Source: Thermoplasmatales archaeon ex4484_36 (GTDB taxonomy: Archaea; Thermoplasmatota; Penumbrarchaeia; Penumbrarchaeales; EX4484-36). From it: a DNA stretch of 15,223 bases. Each line of letters begins with the position of its first letter. The first letter of the stretch is position 1. Below are positions 1 to 6,757 of the stretch, one piece after another. The notes beneath the pieces are model-generated. The model saw only the letters and a list, made by a program, of their open reading frames with translations. It was not told where the DNA came from and did not search any database. The position numbers and the translations under genes were made by a program. The stretch lies in assembly GCA_002254765.1 (NCBI GenBank), contig NJDV01000003.1:1-15223 (forward strand), read 5' to 3'.

Positions 1-1
1 A

Positions 2-1567
2 CTGAGCGACGGTTGGCACAACATCACGCTCACAGCATACTACTCGGAGTGGCTTCTTGCATCCACATCCTCCATGATACTTGTAGACAACACCCCTCCG
101 GAGATAGGCCCGCCGCTCACGGCAGTTGTGGGGCAGGGGGAGGTGTGCGAGATAGGCTCCTATGTAGAGGATGAGTGGGGGATTGAGGAGGTCTTCCTGG
201 AGGTGGATGGGGAGCATCTGCCAATTGCACCGCATGACGGGGTCTGTACGGTGAGGTGGTCCACCACTGAGGTGGGACTTCACCCCTACAGGGTGGTGGC
301 CGTTGATGTGGCGGGAAACGTGGCGGAGAGGATCGGGTGGGTGAACGTGACCGATACGACCCCCCCGAGGATTCATCTGAGCTACAGAAACATCATCCAG
401 GGGGAAGTTTGGGTACTCACAGCCCATGTTGAGGATGAGACGGGGGTGGAGAGGGTATGGGTGAGTATTGGCGGAGAGGAATACAACCTGACAGGAGGCC
501 CCCTCTACACCTTCTCTAAGCTTTTCACGCACCCGGGGGTATTTAGCTTTGAGGTCAGCGCTCGGGACCCGGAGGGAAACATTGCCAGAGAGGAGGGGGT
601 CTTCCTGGTTGTGGATGTAACACCACCCTCCTTCTCCCTTCCAGAGAGGATAGAGATCGTGGAGGACACCGAGGAGATACTGAACCTCACTGTGGTTGAG
701 GATTCCGAGGTGACAGAGGTTAGGGCCACCCTTGAAGGAATGCCCGTACAGGTGGAGGTTGGGGAGGTGATCCGGCTACACTTTATGATAGAGAGGCCGG
801 GAGAGTATACCCTTCAGGTTTGGGTGAGCGACAGCTGGGGCAATACCGGTACAGGGTGGGCGAAGGTCACAGTAAGGGACGTGACCCCTCCCGAGGCCAT
901 GATAGAGGGACCGGAGGAGGTGGAGTACCTCTCCTGTGCCCTTTACAGGGCTAAGGGGAGAGATGATGGGGGAATAGAGTCCTATTTTTGGAAGGTCAGT
1001 GGGCCTGGAGGGGAGTTAGAGGCGGAGGGAGAGCTGCTCAGGGTGGAGTTCACAGCCCCGGGTCAGTGGGTGATAAATCTCACTGCGGTGGACACCTCCT
1101 GTCTGAAAAGTAGTGTGAGCATTAAAGTGCTATGCACGGATACAACACCCCCGGTACCGGTCATCATCTGGCAGAGTGGAGTCATCTACGAGGGCCAGTC
1201 GGTAAACTTCTCCTCTGAGAGCAGCTTTGACAACCTGGGCATTTTAAACTTCACCTGGACCTTTCAGGGGGACACCAACGCCACGATCCTCTACGGGCGG
1301 GCGGTTACTTTTAACTTCTCAGCCCCAGGGGTATGGAGAGTCACCCTTGTTTGTGTGGACGTCTCTGGGAATGAGGCGGCTACCACCCTTACCCTCCGCG
1401 TAAGAGAGAAGCCTCATATGATAGAACCCCAAGTGGGAAAGAGTGAGACAGGGGAAGAGGGGGGAGGATTTTATCTCCTCCTTTCGGCGGTCCCCTACGT
1501 ATTCGCCCTTCTTCTCCTTCTCCTCTTCAGGAGAAGGGACGTGGTGAAATCTGAGGTGGAAGAGTAA
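2..1567 (+). CDS. Large cell-surface protein with tandem Ig/PKD-like domains and C-terminal membrane anchor (5' end off window)
   Basis: The reading frame is open from base 2, well before the first ATG at 74, and the upstream codons (SDGWHNITLTAYYSEWLL) fit the same beta-sandwich style. The gene is therefore truncated by the window edge. Five boundaries of the form D-[NTV]-T-P-P occur at residues 5, 94, 181, 269 and 356 counted from the ATG at 74, a steady 87-89 residue period. These mark tandem Ig-like/PKD-like extracellular domains, and the last one (about 360-443) has the clearest PKD look (FTWTF, WRVTLVCVDVSGN). A Glu/Gly-rich spacer is followed by one hydrophobic helix (about 465-485), then RRR and a short acidic cytoplasmic tail. 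This means an outward-facing, C-terminally anchored protein. Many N-x-S/T sequons suggest glycosylation. I infer adhesion or an S-layer/structural role; no catalytic motif is visible. Confidence 0.85.
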   Translation: MSDGWHNITLTAYYSEWLLASTSSMILVDNTPPEIGPPLTAVVGQGEVCEIGSYVEDEWGIEEVFLEVDGEHLPIAPHDGVCTVRWSTTEVGLHPYRVVAVDVAGNVAERIGWVNVTDTTPPRIHLSYRNIIQGEVWVLTAHVEDETGVERVWVSIGGEEYNLTGGPLYTFSKLFTHPGVFSFEVSARDPEGNIAREEGVFLVVDVTPPSFSLPERIEIVEDTEEILNLTVVEDSEVTEVRATLEGMPVQVEVGEVIRLHFMIERPGEYTLQVWVSDSWGNTGTGWAKVTVRDVTPPEAMIEGPEEVEYLSCALYRAKGRDDGGIESYFWKVSGPGGELEAEGELLRVEFTAPGQWVINLTAVDTSCLKSSVSIKVLCTDTTPPVPVIIWQSGVIYEGQSVNFSSESSFDNLGILNFTWTFQGDTNATILYGRAVTFNFSAPGVWRVTLVCVDVSGNEAATTLTLRVREKPHMIEPQVGKSETGEEGGGFYLLLSAVPYVFALLLLLLFRRRDVVKSEVEE

Positions 1568-1582
1568 TTCTCAGGCAATAAT

Positions 1583-1620
1583 AGTCCCCCCGGCGTCCCC
1601 CGGGAGGGTCTTATTTTTAT
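1583..1620 (+). terminator. GC-rich imperfect hairpin followed by T-rich tract after the surface-protein gene
   Basis: A C-run and a GGGAGGG run can form an imperfect stem, followed by TCTTATTTTTAT. This could end transcription of the surface-protein gene. The same T-rich stretch probably doubles as the TATA region of the aminotransferase gene. The assignment rests on sequence appearance only. Confidence 0.35.
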
Positions 1621-1622
1621 AC
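1611..1622 (+). promoter_or_regulatory. TATA-like element for the aminotransferase gene
   Basis: TTATTTTTATAC lies about 39 bases before the ATG at 1655. This spacing predicts a short leader that still includes the ribosome site GGAGGG at 1643-1648, which ends six bases before the ATG. Confidence 0.45.
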
Positions 1623-1654
1623 TGTCTCATCATCTACCCATCGGAGGGAAAACG

Positions 1655-2803
1655 ATGAGGTTCGCCCCCAGAATGAGCAGTATTCAGCTCTCGGGCATAA
1701 GGAAGATGTTTGAGATGGCCGGCGAGGGAGCGGTCCATCTGGGCCTTGGGGAGCCCGACTTTAACCCACCTCAGGAGGCCATAGATGCAGTCTGTAGGGC
1801 CATGAGGGAGGGGAAGAATAGCTATCAGTCCACTTTCGGGATAAAGCCCCTCAGAGAGGCGGTGGCGGAGAGGCTCAGGAGGTATTGGAATGAGATCACC
1901 TGGGAGAGGGTCGTTATAACTCAGAGCGGCAGCGAGGCCCTCTTCTCCGCAATCTTCTCCGTAGTGGGGGAGGGAGATGAGGTACTCCTGCCCGACCCCG
2001 GTTTCGTCCTATACGCCCCCCAGGTCACCTTAAGCGGGGGAAGGCCCGTGTTCTATCACCTCAAGAAGGAGAACTCCTTCCGCCCGGACCTGGGTGAGAT
2101 GGAAACCCTCATAACCGACAGGACGAAGGCGATTGTTCTCAACTATCCCAACAACCCCACGGGAGGAGTTATAGATGAGGCAGTGGCGGAGGAAATAGTG
2201 GATTTAGCAAGAAGGCACGGGCTCTTCATAATATCCGATGAGGTGTACGACAGAATTATTTACAGCAGACAGCACGTGTCCTTCCTGGGGAGGTATGAGA
2301 GGACAATCTTGGTAAACTCCTTCTCCAAGACCCTTGCCATGACAGGGTGGAGGTTGGGATATATGGCGGGGGAGAAAGAGATTATGGAGAGGGTGGCTCT
2401 GGCCCACTACCACGTCCTCGCCTGCCCCTCAACGCCGCTTCAGTACGGCGCGCTAGCAGCAATGGAGGGGGAGGACGATTTTGTTGAGATGATGATGGAG
2501 AGGTTCAGAAGGAGGAGGGAGATGGTGATTGAGGGTTTAAAGAGGATTCCTGGTTTCAGCCTCCACCCCCCCGGGGGCGCTTTCTACGCATTTCCCTCGG
2601 TCAACCTTGTGAAGGACGGGAAGAGACTGAGCTCGGAGGAGGTTGCCATGGAGCTACTCAAGGGCGGTGTCATAACGGTCCCCGGAAGCGCTTTCGGAGA
2701 GGCGGGAGAGGGCTTCTTGAGACTCTCCTTCGCAACTTCGGAGGATCTCCTGGAGGAGGGGTTGAAGAGAATCTCCTCCGTTGTGGAAGAGCTTGATAGA
2801 TGA
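1655..2803 (+). CDS. Class I/II pyridoxal-phosphate aminotransferase (aspartate/aromatic-type, AspC-like)
   Basis: This 382-residue protein has normal length for the archaeal COG0436 aminotransferases. It moves an amino group between an amino acid and a 2-oxo acid in the cytoplasm using PLP. Fold-type I signatures are all present: G-E-P-D-F near residue 32, the N-N-P-T-G motif at 166-170 with the PLP-contacting Asn, D195-E-V-Y198, and the Schiff-base lysine K225 in S-F-S-K-T-L-A-M-T-G-W-R. A C-terminal R in F-L-R-L-S-F is the expected carboxylate-binding Arg. The ATG at 1655 is supported by GGAGGG at 1643-1648. Exact substrate (Asp, Ala, aromatic or branched-chain amino acids) cannot be read from the sequence. 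The gene stands alone, convergent with the TrmO gene and only 16 bases from its end. Confidence 0.92.
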   Translation: MRFAPRMSSIQLSGIRKMFEMAGEGAVHLGLGEPDFNPPQEAIDAVCRAMREGKNSYQSTFGIKPLREAVAERLRRYWNEITWERVVITQSGSEALFSAIFSVVGEGDEVLLPDPGFVLYAPQVTLSGGRPVFYHLKKENSFRPDLGEMETLITDRTKAIVLNYPNNPTGGVIDEAVAEEIVDLARRHGLFIISDEVYDRIIYSRQHVSFLGRYERTILVNSFSKTLAMTGWRLGYMAGEKEIMERVALAHYHVLACPSTPLQYGALAAMEGEDDFVEMMMERFRRRREMVIEGLKRIPGFSLHPPGGAFYAFPSVNLVKDGKRLSSEEVAMELLKGGVITVPGSAFGEAGEGFLRLSFATSEDLLEEGLKRISSVVEELDR

Positions 2804-2805
2804 AT

Positions 2806-2825
2806 GCGGCCGCAATGGATCATTG
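2806..2825. other. Two small palindromes at a convergent gene junction
   Basis: GCGGCCGC (2806-2813) is directly followed by CAATG-GAT-CATTG (2813-2825). Both lie across the ends of the convergent aminotransferase and TrmO genes. They may form a small bidirectional hairpin that helps 3' end formation, but there is no T-tract and the signal is weak. Confidence 0.25.
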
Positions 2826-3266
2826 TCTGCCAGGGGTGAGAGGAGGGGGTGGAGCTATCTGCGCCTTGGGTTCCTCAGGGGGAGGGGGAGCGGAGGGGAC
2901 AAGGGTGGGGTAGTAGGGTTTTATGTCAAGAAGCGGGGTTCCGTCCAGCATGTCGACTCCCCGGAACCTTATTGAGTCCTCTTTCACTTCAAGGAGCTCA
3001 ACGACGGCTACTCCTAGAGGGTTGGGGCGGTGGGGTGAGCGGGTTGAGAAGACCCCTTTTAAATCACCTCTCCCTCCCGTCCTGTGCAGGAAGTATATGA
3101 GGACAACCCAGGGGAAGGAATCGAGCCCCTCTAGTGCCTCCCTGTAAGGCGGGAAGATCTCTGCAACCGCCGTGTACATTAGCGCTTCGGCAGCCTGCCT
3201 TGGAGCGTCCTTAGCTTTTTTGAAAGGAGTTCTTATGATTCCTATAGGTTCTAAAACGATCTTCAT
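2820..3266 (-). CDS. trmO: TrmO/TsaA-family tRNA methyltransferase (UPF0066)
   Basis: The protein is 148 residues. Its start, M-K-I-V-L-E-P-I-G-I-I-R-T-P-F, and the block F73-S-T-R-S-P-H-R-P-N-P-L-G are diagnostic of the TsaA/YaeB family. The L107-D-G-T-P-L-L-D-I-K-P-Y block is equally typical. In E. coli the family member TrmO uses SAM to N6-methylate t6A37 of threonine tRNA. Archaeal members are generally annotated the same way, so the exact substrate here is inferred. After the family domain ends near residue 121 there is a Pro-rich tail of about 27 residues, which is unusual. The ATG at 3266 has no Shine-Dalgarno site but lies about 28 bases after a TATA-like TTTATTA, so the mRNA is probably leaderless. 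Confidence 0.9.
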   Translation of the reverse strand: MKIVLEPIGIIRTPFKKAKDAPRQAAEALMYTAVAEIFPPYREALEGLDSFPWVVLIYFLHRTGGRGDLKGVFSTRSPHRPNPLGVAVVELLEVKEDSIRFRGVDMLDGTPLLDIKPYYPTLVPSAPPPPEEPKAQIAPPPPLTPGRQ

Positions 3267-3290
3267 CAGATGTAGTTTTTAGCCGTGAAC

Positions 3291-3298
3291 TAATAAAT
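3291..3298 (-). promoter_or_regulatory. TATA-like element placing trmO as a leaderless transcript
   Basis: Read on the minus strand, GATTTATTAG is centred about 28 bases before the trmO ATG (3266). With the usual archaeal spacing of 22-28 bases, transcription would begin at or next to the start codon. There is no GGAGG-type site between them. Confidence 0.45.
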
Positions 3299-3305
3299 CT
3301 TTCTG

Positions 3306-3854
3306 TCACTCCATTATAAAGACCGCAGCAGCCACCACGGTGGTCCACAGACCGTCCTTATTCCCTCTGGCACTCTGGGTCACATTCCTGGTCTCGAATA
3401 TCCTCCCACTTGCGATGTAGACCTGTTTTCTCTCGTTCCACGCTGTCTCCGGGTCGAAATCTATCCCCAGGGTCGTTGCCAGCATGGTAGCTGCAAGGTC
3501 TTCGGCGTAATCTCCGGTCTTTTCGGCGGTCTCCCCGAAGGCGTGGTGTTCGGAGATGTATCCGTAGCGGTCCTTCTCCGCAGGGAGAGCGAGTCCTATA
3601 GAGGCTGAAACAAGTCTGTTTGGCTCATTGGTGGAGTTTCTAGCCATAACGCAGAAGATGACCTGGCCCGGTTTCAGCATGGCCAGCCCCCTCTTCCTGG
3701 AGATTATCTTACAGTTCGGCGGGAATATGCTTGAGACCTGCACAATGTTGTACTTCTCTATCCCGGCCTTTCTGAGAGCCAGCTCAAAGGATGCAAGCTT
3801 GTCCTTGTGGACGCCCAGCCCCTTTGTGAAGAACATGTATTTGGGAACCGTCAT
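3306..3854 (-). CDS. pdaD: Pyruvoyl-dependent arginine decarboxylase
   Basis: This 182-residue protein matches the archaeal PvlArgDC family over its full length. It decarboxylates arginine to agmatine, the precursor for archaeal polyamines and for the agmatidine base of tRNA-Ile. The proenzyme self-cleaves at the S41-S42 pair in Q-V-S-S-I-F-P-P, leaving a beta chain of 41 residues and an alpha chain whose N-terminal Ser42 becomes the pyruvoyl group. N36, six residues before Ser42, corresponds to the conserved active-site Asn of the Methanocaldococcus jannaschii enzyme. E102 in S-E-H-H is a plausible catalytic Glu. The ATG at 3854 has the strong ribosome site GAGGTGAT (3859-3866). The gene is probably transcribed on its own from a TATA element near 3944-3951. 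Confidence 0.95.
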   Translation of the reverse strand: MTVPKYMFFTKGLGVHKDKLASFELALRKAGIEKYNIVQVSSIFPPNCKIISRKRGLAMLKPGQVIFCVMARNSTNEPNRLVSASIGLALPAEKDRYGYISEHHAFGETAEKTGDYAEDLAATMLATTLGIDFDPETAWNERKQVYIASGRIFETRNVTQSARGNKDGLWTTVVAAAVFIME

Positions 3855-3943
3855 GTTATCACCTCTTCAGACGGACCTTCGCCCTCTCCCTTTGGACCTC
3901 CTTCTGTTCGGGGAGAACACGGAGGCGCTTTATGAACAAGTGA

Positions 3944-3951
3944 GATATAAA
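3944..3951 (-). promoter_or_regulatory. TATA-like element upstream of pdaD
   Basis: On the minus strand the sequence reads TTTATATC. It lies about 94 bases before the pdaD ATG, giving a predicted leader of about 65-70 bases that ends in GAGGTGATAAC. It overlaps the last few codons' flank of the upstream COG2426 gene (stop at 3954), so pdaD may be uncoupled from that operon. The roughly 100-base gap contains nothing else I can identify. Confidence 0.5.
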
Positions 3952-3953
3952 AG

Positions 3954-4394
3954 CTACCCTCCCTTTTCCCCTAAAATGCCTGTGAAGTATGCGGCCACAA
4001 CGAGAAGGACAATACCTATCGCGCCGTAGAGCGCCCCTGTCACTGGCAGGGGAATGGCCACGAAGACCATCACTCCCAGCTTCTCATATCTCTCGATCTT
4101 TCCCGCGGCCTTCCTCCGCGTGCGGGAGAAGAGAGAGTCAAAAAACCTCTCCCACCGCCTATATCTCCTTAGGAACCTTTCAACCCGGGGGAAGAACTTC
4201 AGAAGAAATGGAATAGGCACCATATTACCCAGAACAGAGAGGATATATGCCTTGGGAAGGGAGTAGTGGTAGTGGAGATATGCCACAGGGAGCGCTCCCC
4301 TCAGCTCAACGATTGGGAGCATGCTTATGAAAAGCACAACTACCTCCCCGGGGAAGAGGTTCAGGAGGTCTACTAGGACGGAGGTGAGGGACAG
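3954..4394 (-). CDS. COG2426 / small multidrug export-family integral membrane protein
   Basis: The core S-M-L-P-I-V-E-L-R-G-A-L-P followed by the G-N-M-V-P-I-P and V-A-I-P-L-P-V-T-G-A blocks identify the Sm_multidrug_ex family (PF06695), a DedA-like membrane protein of unproven substrate. The conventional start would be the GTG at 4337 (127 residues). That start removes the usual N-terminal hydrophobic helix. The frame stays open upstream to the TGA at 4407, encoding L-S-L-T-S-V-L-V-D-L-L-N-L-F-P, as family members do. GGAGG (4402-4406) lies seven bases before a CTG at 4394, and there is no ATG, GTG or TTG between. I therefore place the start at that CTG (146 residues), or suspect a small sequence error there. 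The protein follows ftsY by 12 bases and is likely cotranscribed. Confidence 0.8.
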   Translation of the reverse strand: MSLTSVLVDLLNLFPGEVVVLFISMLPIVELRGALPVAYLHYHYSLPKAYILSVLGNMVPIPFLLKFFPRVERFLRRYRRWERFFDSLFSRTRRKAAGKIERYEKLGVMVFVAIPLPVTGALYGAIGIVLLVVAAYFTGILGEKGG

Positions 4395-4406
4395 ATCATC
4401 ACCTCC

Positions 4407-5453
4407 TCATGCCTCCGCTTCCCCGAAGATCCTCTCAACCATCCAGGTAGGGTTGAACTCCTTCAGATCCTTATATCCCTGACCAGTCCCCACATATATA
4501 ATGGGGACACCCACCGCGTAGGCTATTGAGAGGGCGGCGCCTCCCTTTGCATCAGCATCTATCTTTGTGAGTATGGCTCCGTCTATCCCAACGGCCTCTT
4601 TGAACTTCCGGGCCTGCTCCACCGCGTCATTACCCGCAAGCGCATCTCCCACGAAGATTATAAGGTCAGGTTCTGCCACCCTCTTTATCTTCTTCATCTC
4701 ATCCATAAGGTTGACGTTGGTCTGCATCCTGCCTGCAGTGTCTATGAGGACCACATCCTTACCCCTAGCCTTAGCGTGTTGGATGGCGTCGTAGGCAACT
4801 GCAGCGGGGTCAGCCCCCGGCCGGTGCTTTATCAGCTTCGTCCCCAGCCTCTCCGCATGCTTCTCTAGTTGCTCTATGGCCCCTGCACGGAAAGTATCAG
4901 CGGCGGCTATGACGGGGGAGAGTCCCATCTCTTTCAGGCGATACGCGATCTTCGCGACGGCGGTGGTCTTTCCGGTGCCGTTTACCCCGACGAACATGAT
5001 CACGAATGGTCTTTTGCCCCTCATAATCAGGTCTTCCAGATCTAGCTTCTTCCCCTCCAGGACGTGTCTTATACCCTTTCTTAAAGCCTCCTCTATGACT
5101 TCTTCTACATCGCTCTTGCGGGATATCTTCGCGTTTAAAAGCCTCTCTCGCACGAAGGATTTGATCTCCTCCACCACGGGCTCTGCCACATCCGCTTCAA
5201 GGAGAGCGAGCTCTAGCTCCCACAGGACCTCGTCTAGTCTCTTTTCGGATATTCTTTTGGAAAATAGGCCCCCCTCCTCCTCCACCAATTTTAGATCCTC
5301 CAGCGGTACCCTCTTCTCACCGAGTCTTTTTCTCGCGAACTTGCTGACCTTCTTCTTGGGTCTGCTCCGCCGCTCTTCATCACCCTCCTCCAGTAACTCG
5401 TCTGCGGCCTTTTTCTTGAAGAACTTGAGTCTCTCCCTAAGGGATTTGAACAT
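4407..5453 (-). CDS. ftsY: Signal recognition particle receptor FtsY
   Basis: FtsY is the SRP receptor GTPase that docks ribosome-nascent chain-SRP complexes at the membrane. The 348-residue protein has a short charged N-terminal region (about 1-75), an N-domain helical bundle (about 70-145) and the NG GTPase domain. Motifs seen are G1 G156-V-N-G-T-G-K-T-T, D186-T-F-R-A-G-A, G3 D238-T-A-G-R, G4 T296-K-I-D and the closing G-V-G-T-G-Q-type loop at 321-326. The track of in-frame codons extends 21 codons upstream, but the ATG at 5453 gives the normal archaeal start M-F-K-S-L-R-E-R-L and is preceded by a GGGGGAG site. It overlaps the end of prefoldin alpha by 17 bases, which indicates translational coupling. 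Confidence 0.96.
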   Translation of the reverse strand: MFKSLRERLKFFKKKAADELLEEGDEERRSRPKKKVSKFARKRLGEKRVPLEDLKLVEEEGGLFSKRISEKRLDEVLWELELALLEADVAEPVVEEIKSFVRERLLNAKISRKSDVEEVIEEALRKGIRHVLEGKKLDLEDLIMRGKRPFVIMFVGVNGTGKTTAVAKIAYRLKEMGLSPVIAAADTFRAGAIEQLEKHAERLGTKLIKHRPGADPAAVAYDAIQHAKARGKDVVLIDTAGRMQTNVNLMDEMKKIKRVAEPDLIIFVGDALAGNDAVEQARKFKEAVGIDGAILTKIDADAKGGAALSIAYAVGVPIIYVGTGQGYKDLKEFNPTWMVERIFGEAEA

Positions 5454-5880
5454 TTCCGCTCCCCCTTCCCTGCATCTGTGCGTAAAGCTCACCCGCCCGG
5501 GCGTTGAGCCCCTCATACTGCCTTACGATCTCCTCCCTTCTCCTCCTGAGCTCCTCCTCGCTTCTTCTGAGCTCCTCCTCTCTACCTTTTAGGAACTCAA
5601 GCGCCTTATCAGCCGACATCTCCACATGGATGTTCCGCCCAACGTTGACCGTGGGGCGAATCACCTTAATCGTCCCGGGGAGTCTTACCGAGGCTCCTAT
5701 ATGAAGCAGCACCTCCGCCGCCTGATCCTTTTTAAGCTCTTCAAGCGACCTTTTCGCAAGTGTGATCTCGGCAAGGGCAGACCCGATAAGCGTGAGCCTC
5801 TCCTCCAACATCCCGAGCTCTGCCCTCATAAGCTCCATTGTCGCGGCGATTCTTTCAAGCTCTTTTCTTCCTTCGCTCAT
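5437..5880 (-). CDS. pfdA: Prefoldin alpha subunit
   Basis: This 147-residue protein is two long amphipathic helices flanking a central beta region. The layout fits prefoldin alpha: coil about 1-52, beta hairpins with A-S-V-R-L-P-G-T-I and [10 protein letters not shown] about 60-85, then coil about 90-137 rich in Glu/Arg. The alpha2-beta4 hexamer holds unfolded proteins and passes them to the thermosome. It sits between LX and ftsY, an order commonly conserved in euryarchaea. Its ATG at 5880 is 12 bases after the LX stop, and the AAGGTG ribosome site overlaps that stop codon. The last 17 bases overlap ftsY. Confidence 0.95.
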   Translation of the reverse strand: MSEGRKELERIAATMELMRAELGMLEERLTLIGSALAEITLAKRSLEELKKDQAAEVLLHIGASVRLPGTIKVIRPTVNVGRNIHVEMSADKALEFLKGREEELRRSEEELRRRREEIVRQYEGLNARAGELYAQMQGRGSGNVQIP

Positions 5881-5892
5881 AGAAGAACACCT

Positions 5893-6126
5893 TCAGCTTT
5901 TCTTATCCCCGACGAGGAATCTGACAAGGGGATTTCGGACCTCATCTGGGGTTATCTCCCGCACGGAGAGTATGCGGATGAACCTTCTCTTTACCTTATG
6001 ATTACTCCCTATGAGCGAGTAGACCTTCTCTAACGCCTCATCTTCATTCTCCGCCGCCACCTCCTTTCTGAAGTTCTGTCTGCCCCCGGGGAGTGGATAG
6101 TATCCCTCCACTATGTATGGCTTCAT
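5893..6126 (-). CDS. rplX: Large-subunit ribosomal protein LX (L18a/eL20)
   Basis: This is a 77-residue basic protein with the family start M-K-P-Y-I-V-E-G-Y-Y and the block E-D-E-A-L-E-K-V-Y-S-L-I-G-S-N-H-K-V-K-R, matching the archaeal LX/L18a family. It is a structural protein of the 50S subunit. The ATG at 6126 follows a very strong AGGAGGTG site (6133-6140). A second ATG lies four bases upstream out of frame and is not used by this reading. It is the first gene of the LX-pfdA-ftsY operon. The L31e, L39e and eIF6 genes that often precede LX in other archaea are not in this window. Confidence 0.95.
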   Translation of the reverse strand: MKPYIVEGYYPLPGGRQNFRKEVAAENEDEALEKVYSLIGSNHKVKRRFIRILSVREITPDEVRNPLVRFLVGDKKS

Positions 6127-6174
6127 CCATCACACCTCCTTAATGCGGAGCAATCCTCAGGAAAAGGGAACACA

Positions 6175-6182
6175 AATTAAAA
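6175..6182 (-). promoter_or_regulatory. TATA-like element for the LX-pfdA-ftsY operon
   Basis: On the minus strand CCTTTTAATTTG lies about 53 bases before the LX ATG, predicting a leader of about 25 bases that contains AGGAGGTG. The same T-rich segment directly follows the stop of the zinc-binding gene and could also end that transcript. Confidence 0.45.
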
Positions 6183-6190
6183 GGTTGTGC

Positions 6191-6397
6191 CTACCAGGAG
6201 AGCCTCTCCAGCTCCCTTTCCTTCTTTGTGGCCTTGCGGAACTTCTTATAATGGTCCCGGCAGAGGTGCACCCGCCTTCCGCTACCCTCAAGGGTGCCGA
6301 GCACACCCTCCGCCTTCTTTCGGGGTAAGGACCTCTCAGCGGGTTTACTGCACCCCGGGTACTGGCACACCTTCTCCTCTTTCCTTTGGGGGGGCAT
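6191..6397 (-). CDS. Small basic zinc-binding protein (C-x4-C ... H-x-C-x2-H)
   Basis: This 68-residue basic protein has C11-x4-C16 and, after a loop of about 27 residues, H44-L-C46-x2-H49, then a Lys/Arg/Glu-rich helix. Four ligands spaced this way suggest one treble-clef-like zinc site. The basic tail suggests nucleic acid or ribosome binding, but I do not recognise a named family and assign no function. The ATG at 6397 lies nine bases after the stop of the PRC-barrel gene. The stop codon is embedded in the ribosome site (TGAGGTTAT), so the two genes are very likely co-translated. Confidence 0.8.
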   Translation of the reverse strand: MPPQRKEEKVCQYPGCSKPAERSLPRKKAEGVLGTLEGSGRRVHLCRDHYKKFRKATKKERELERLSW

Positions 6398-6406
6398 ACA
6401 ATAACC

Positions 6407-6691
6407 TCACGGGCTGTAGGCTGGTATGGTAGCCTGCTCCTGAGGTGGTTTGATTGGAACCGAGGAAGGGAAGTATTTCAGAATGACTATATCCCCTATG
6501 GCCTGCACCCATCTGAAGGGGATCGCTATGGGCGCGGAGTCCACAACAAGTGCCGGGTTGGTATTGGCTACTACAAGGGAAGTGATCTCAGCCTCATTGG
6601 CGTCTATTACAGCGTTGACTAAGTCCCCCAGATAGGCGCCCCATGGCGTGTATACGGGCAGGTTGAAGATAGAGTTTATTTCCTCCAGCAT
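6407..6691 (-). CDS. Small PRC-barrel domain protein
   Basis: The protein is 94 residues and consists of one PRC-barrel: L-P-V-Y-T-P-W-G-A-Y-L-G-D-L-V-N-A-V-I-D then I-T-S-L-V-V and I-A-I-P-F-R-W-V-Q-A-I-G-D-I-V-I-L, ending in a Pro-rich tail. Stand-alone archaeal PRC-barrel proteins include the haloarchaeal cell-division factors CdpB1/CdpB2, which act with SepF and FtsZ. A division role here is an inference. I chose the ATG at 6691 rather than the TTG at 6727 because the TATA-like TTTAAATA (6733-6740) is too close to the TTG. A GGGGGT ribosome site precedes the ATG. The zinc-binding gene follows after nine bases. Confidence 0.85.
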   Translation of the reverse strand: MLEEINSIFNLPVYTPWGAYLGDLVNAVIDANEAEITSLVVANTNPALVVDSAPIAIPFRWVQAIGDIVILKYFPSSVPIKPPQEQATIPAYSP

Positions 6692-6732
6692 TTCTGAACC
6701 CCCGTTGGCGCATTCTACATATCTCAATACAA

Positions 6733-6740
6733 TATTTAAA
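6733..6740 (-). promoter_or_regulatory. TATA-like element for the PRC-barrel/zinc-protein operon
   Basis: TTTAAATA on the minus strand is centred about 46 bases before the ATG at 6691, predicting a leader of about 19 bases. It sits in the 66-base gap after the winged-helix/TerB-like gene. Confidence 0.55.
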
Positions 6741-6757
6741 ACCTCTTTTCCGCCCCG

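Noticed and set aside
2806..2813. NotI recognition sequence GCGGCCGC, possible cloning scar
   Set aside because: An 8-base palindrome in GC-rich DNA can arise by chance, and the flanking sequence reads naturally into both gene ends with no vector sequence.
3855..3939. A short basic open frame ending in TGATAA just before pdaD, possible leader peptide
   Set aside because: Its only start (TTG 3939) would be upstream of the predicted transcription start, and no family is recognised.
5454..5516. A 21-codon N-terminal extension of FtsY (M-R-G-S-T-P-G start)
   Set aside because: It lies inside prefoldin alpha, and the ATG at 5453 gives the normal FtsY N-terminus with a ribosome site.
4876..5592. 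A 238-codon plus-strand open frame opposite ftsY and pfdA
   Set aside because: Its product is a low-complexity Ser/Leu-rich shadow of the Glu/Lys-rich codons of ftsY and prefoldin, which are certain genes. There is no ribosome site.
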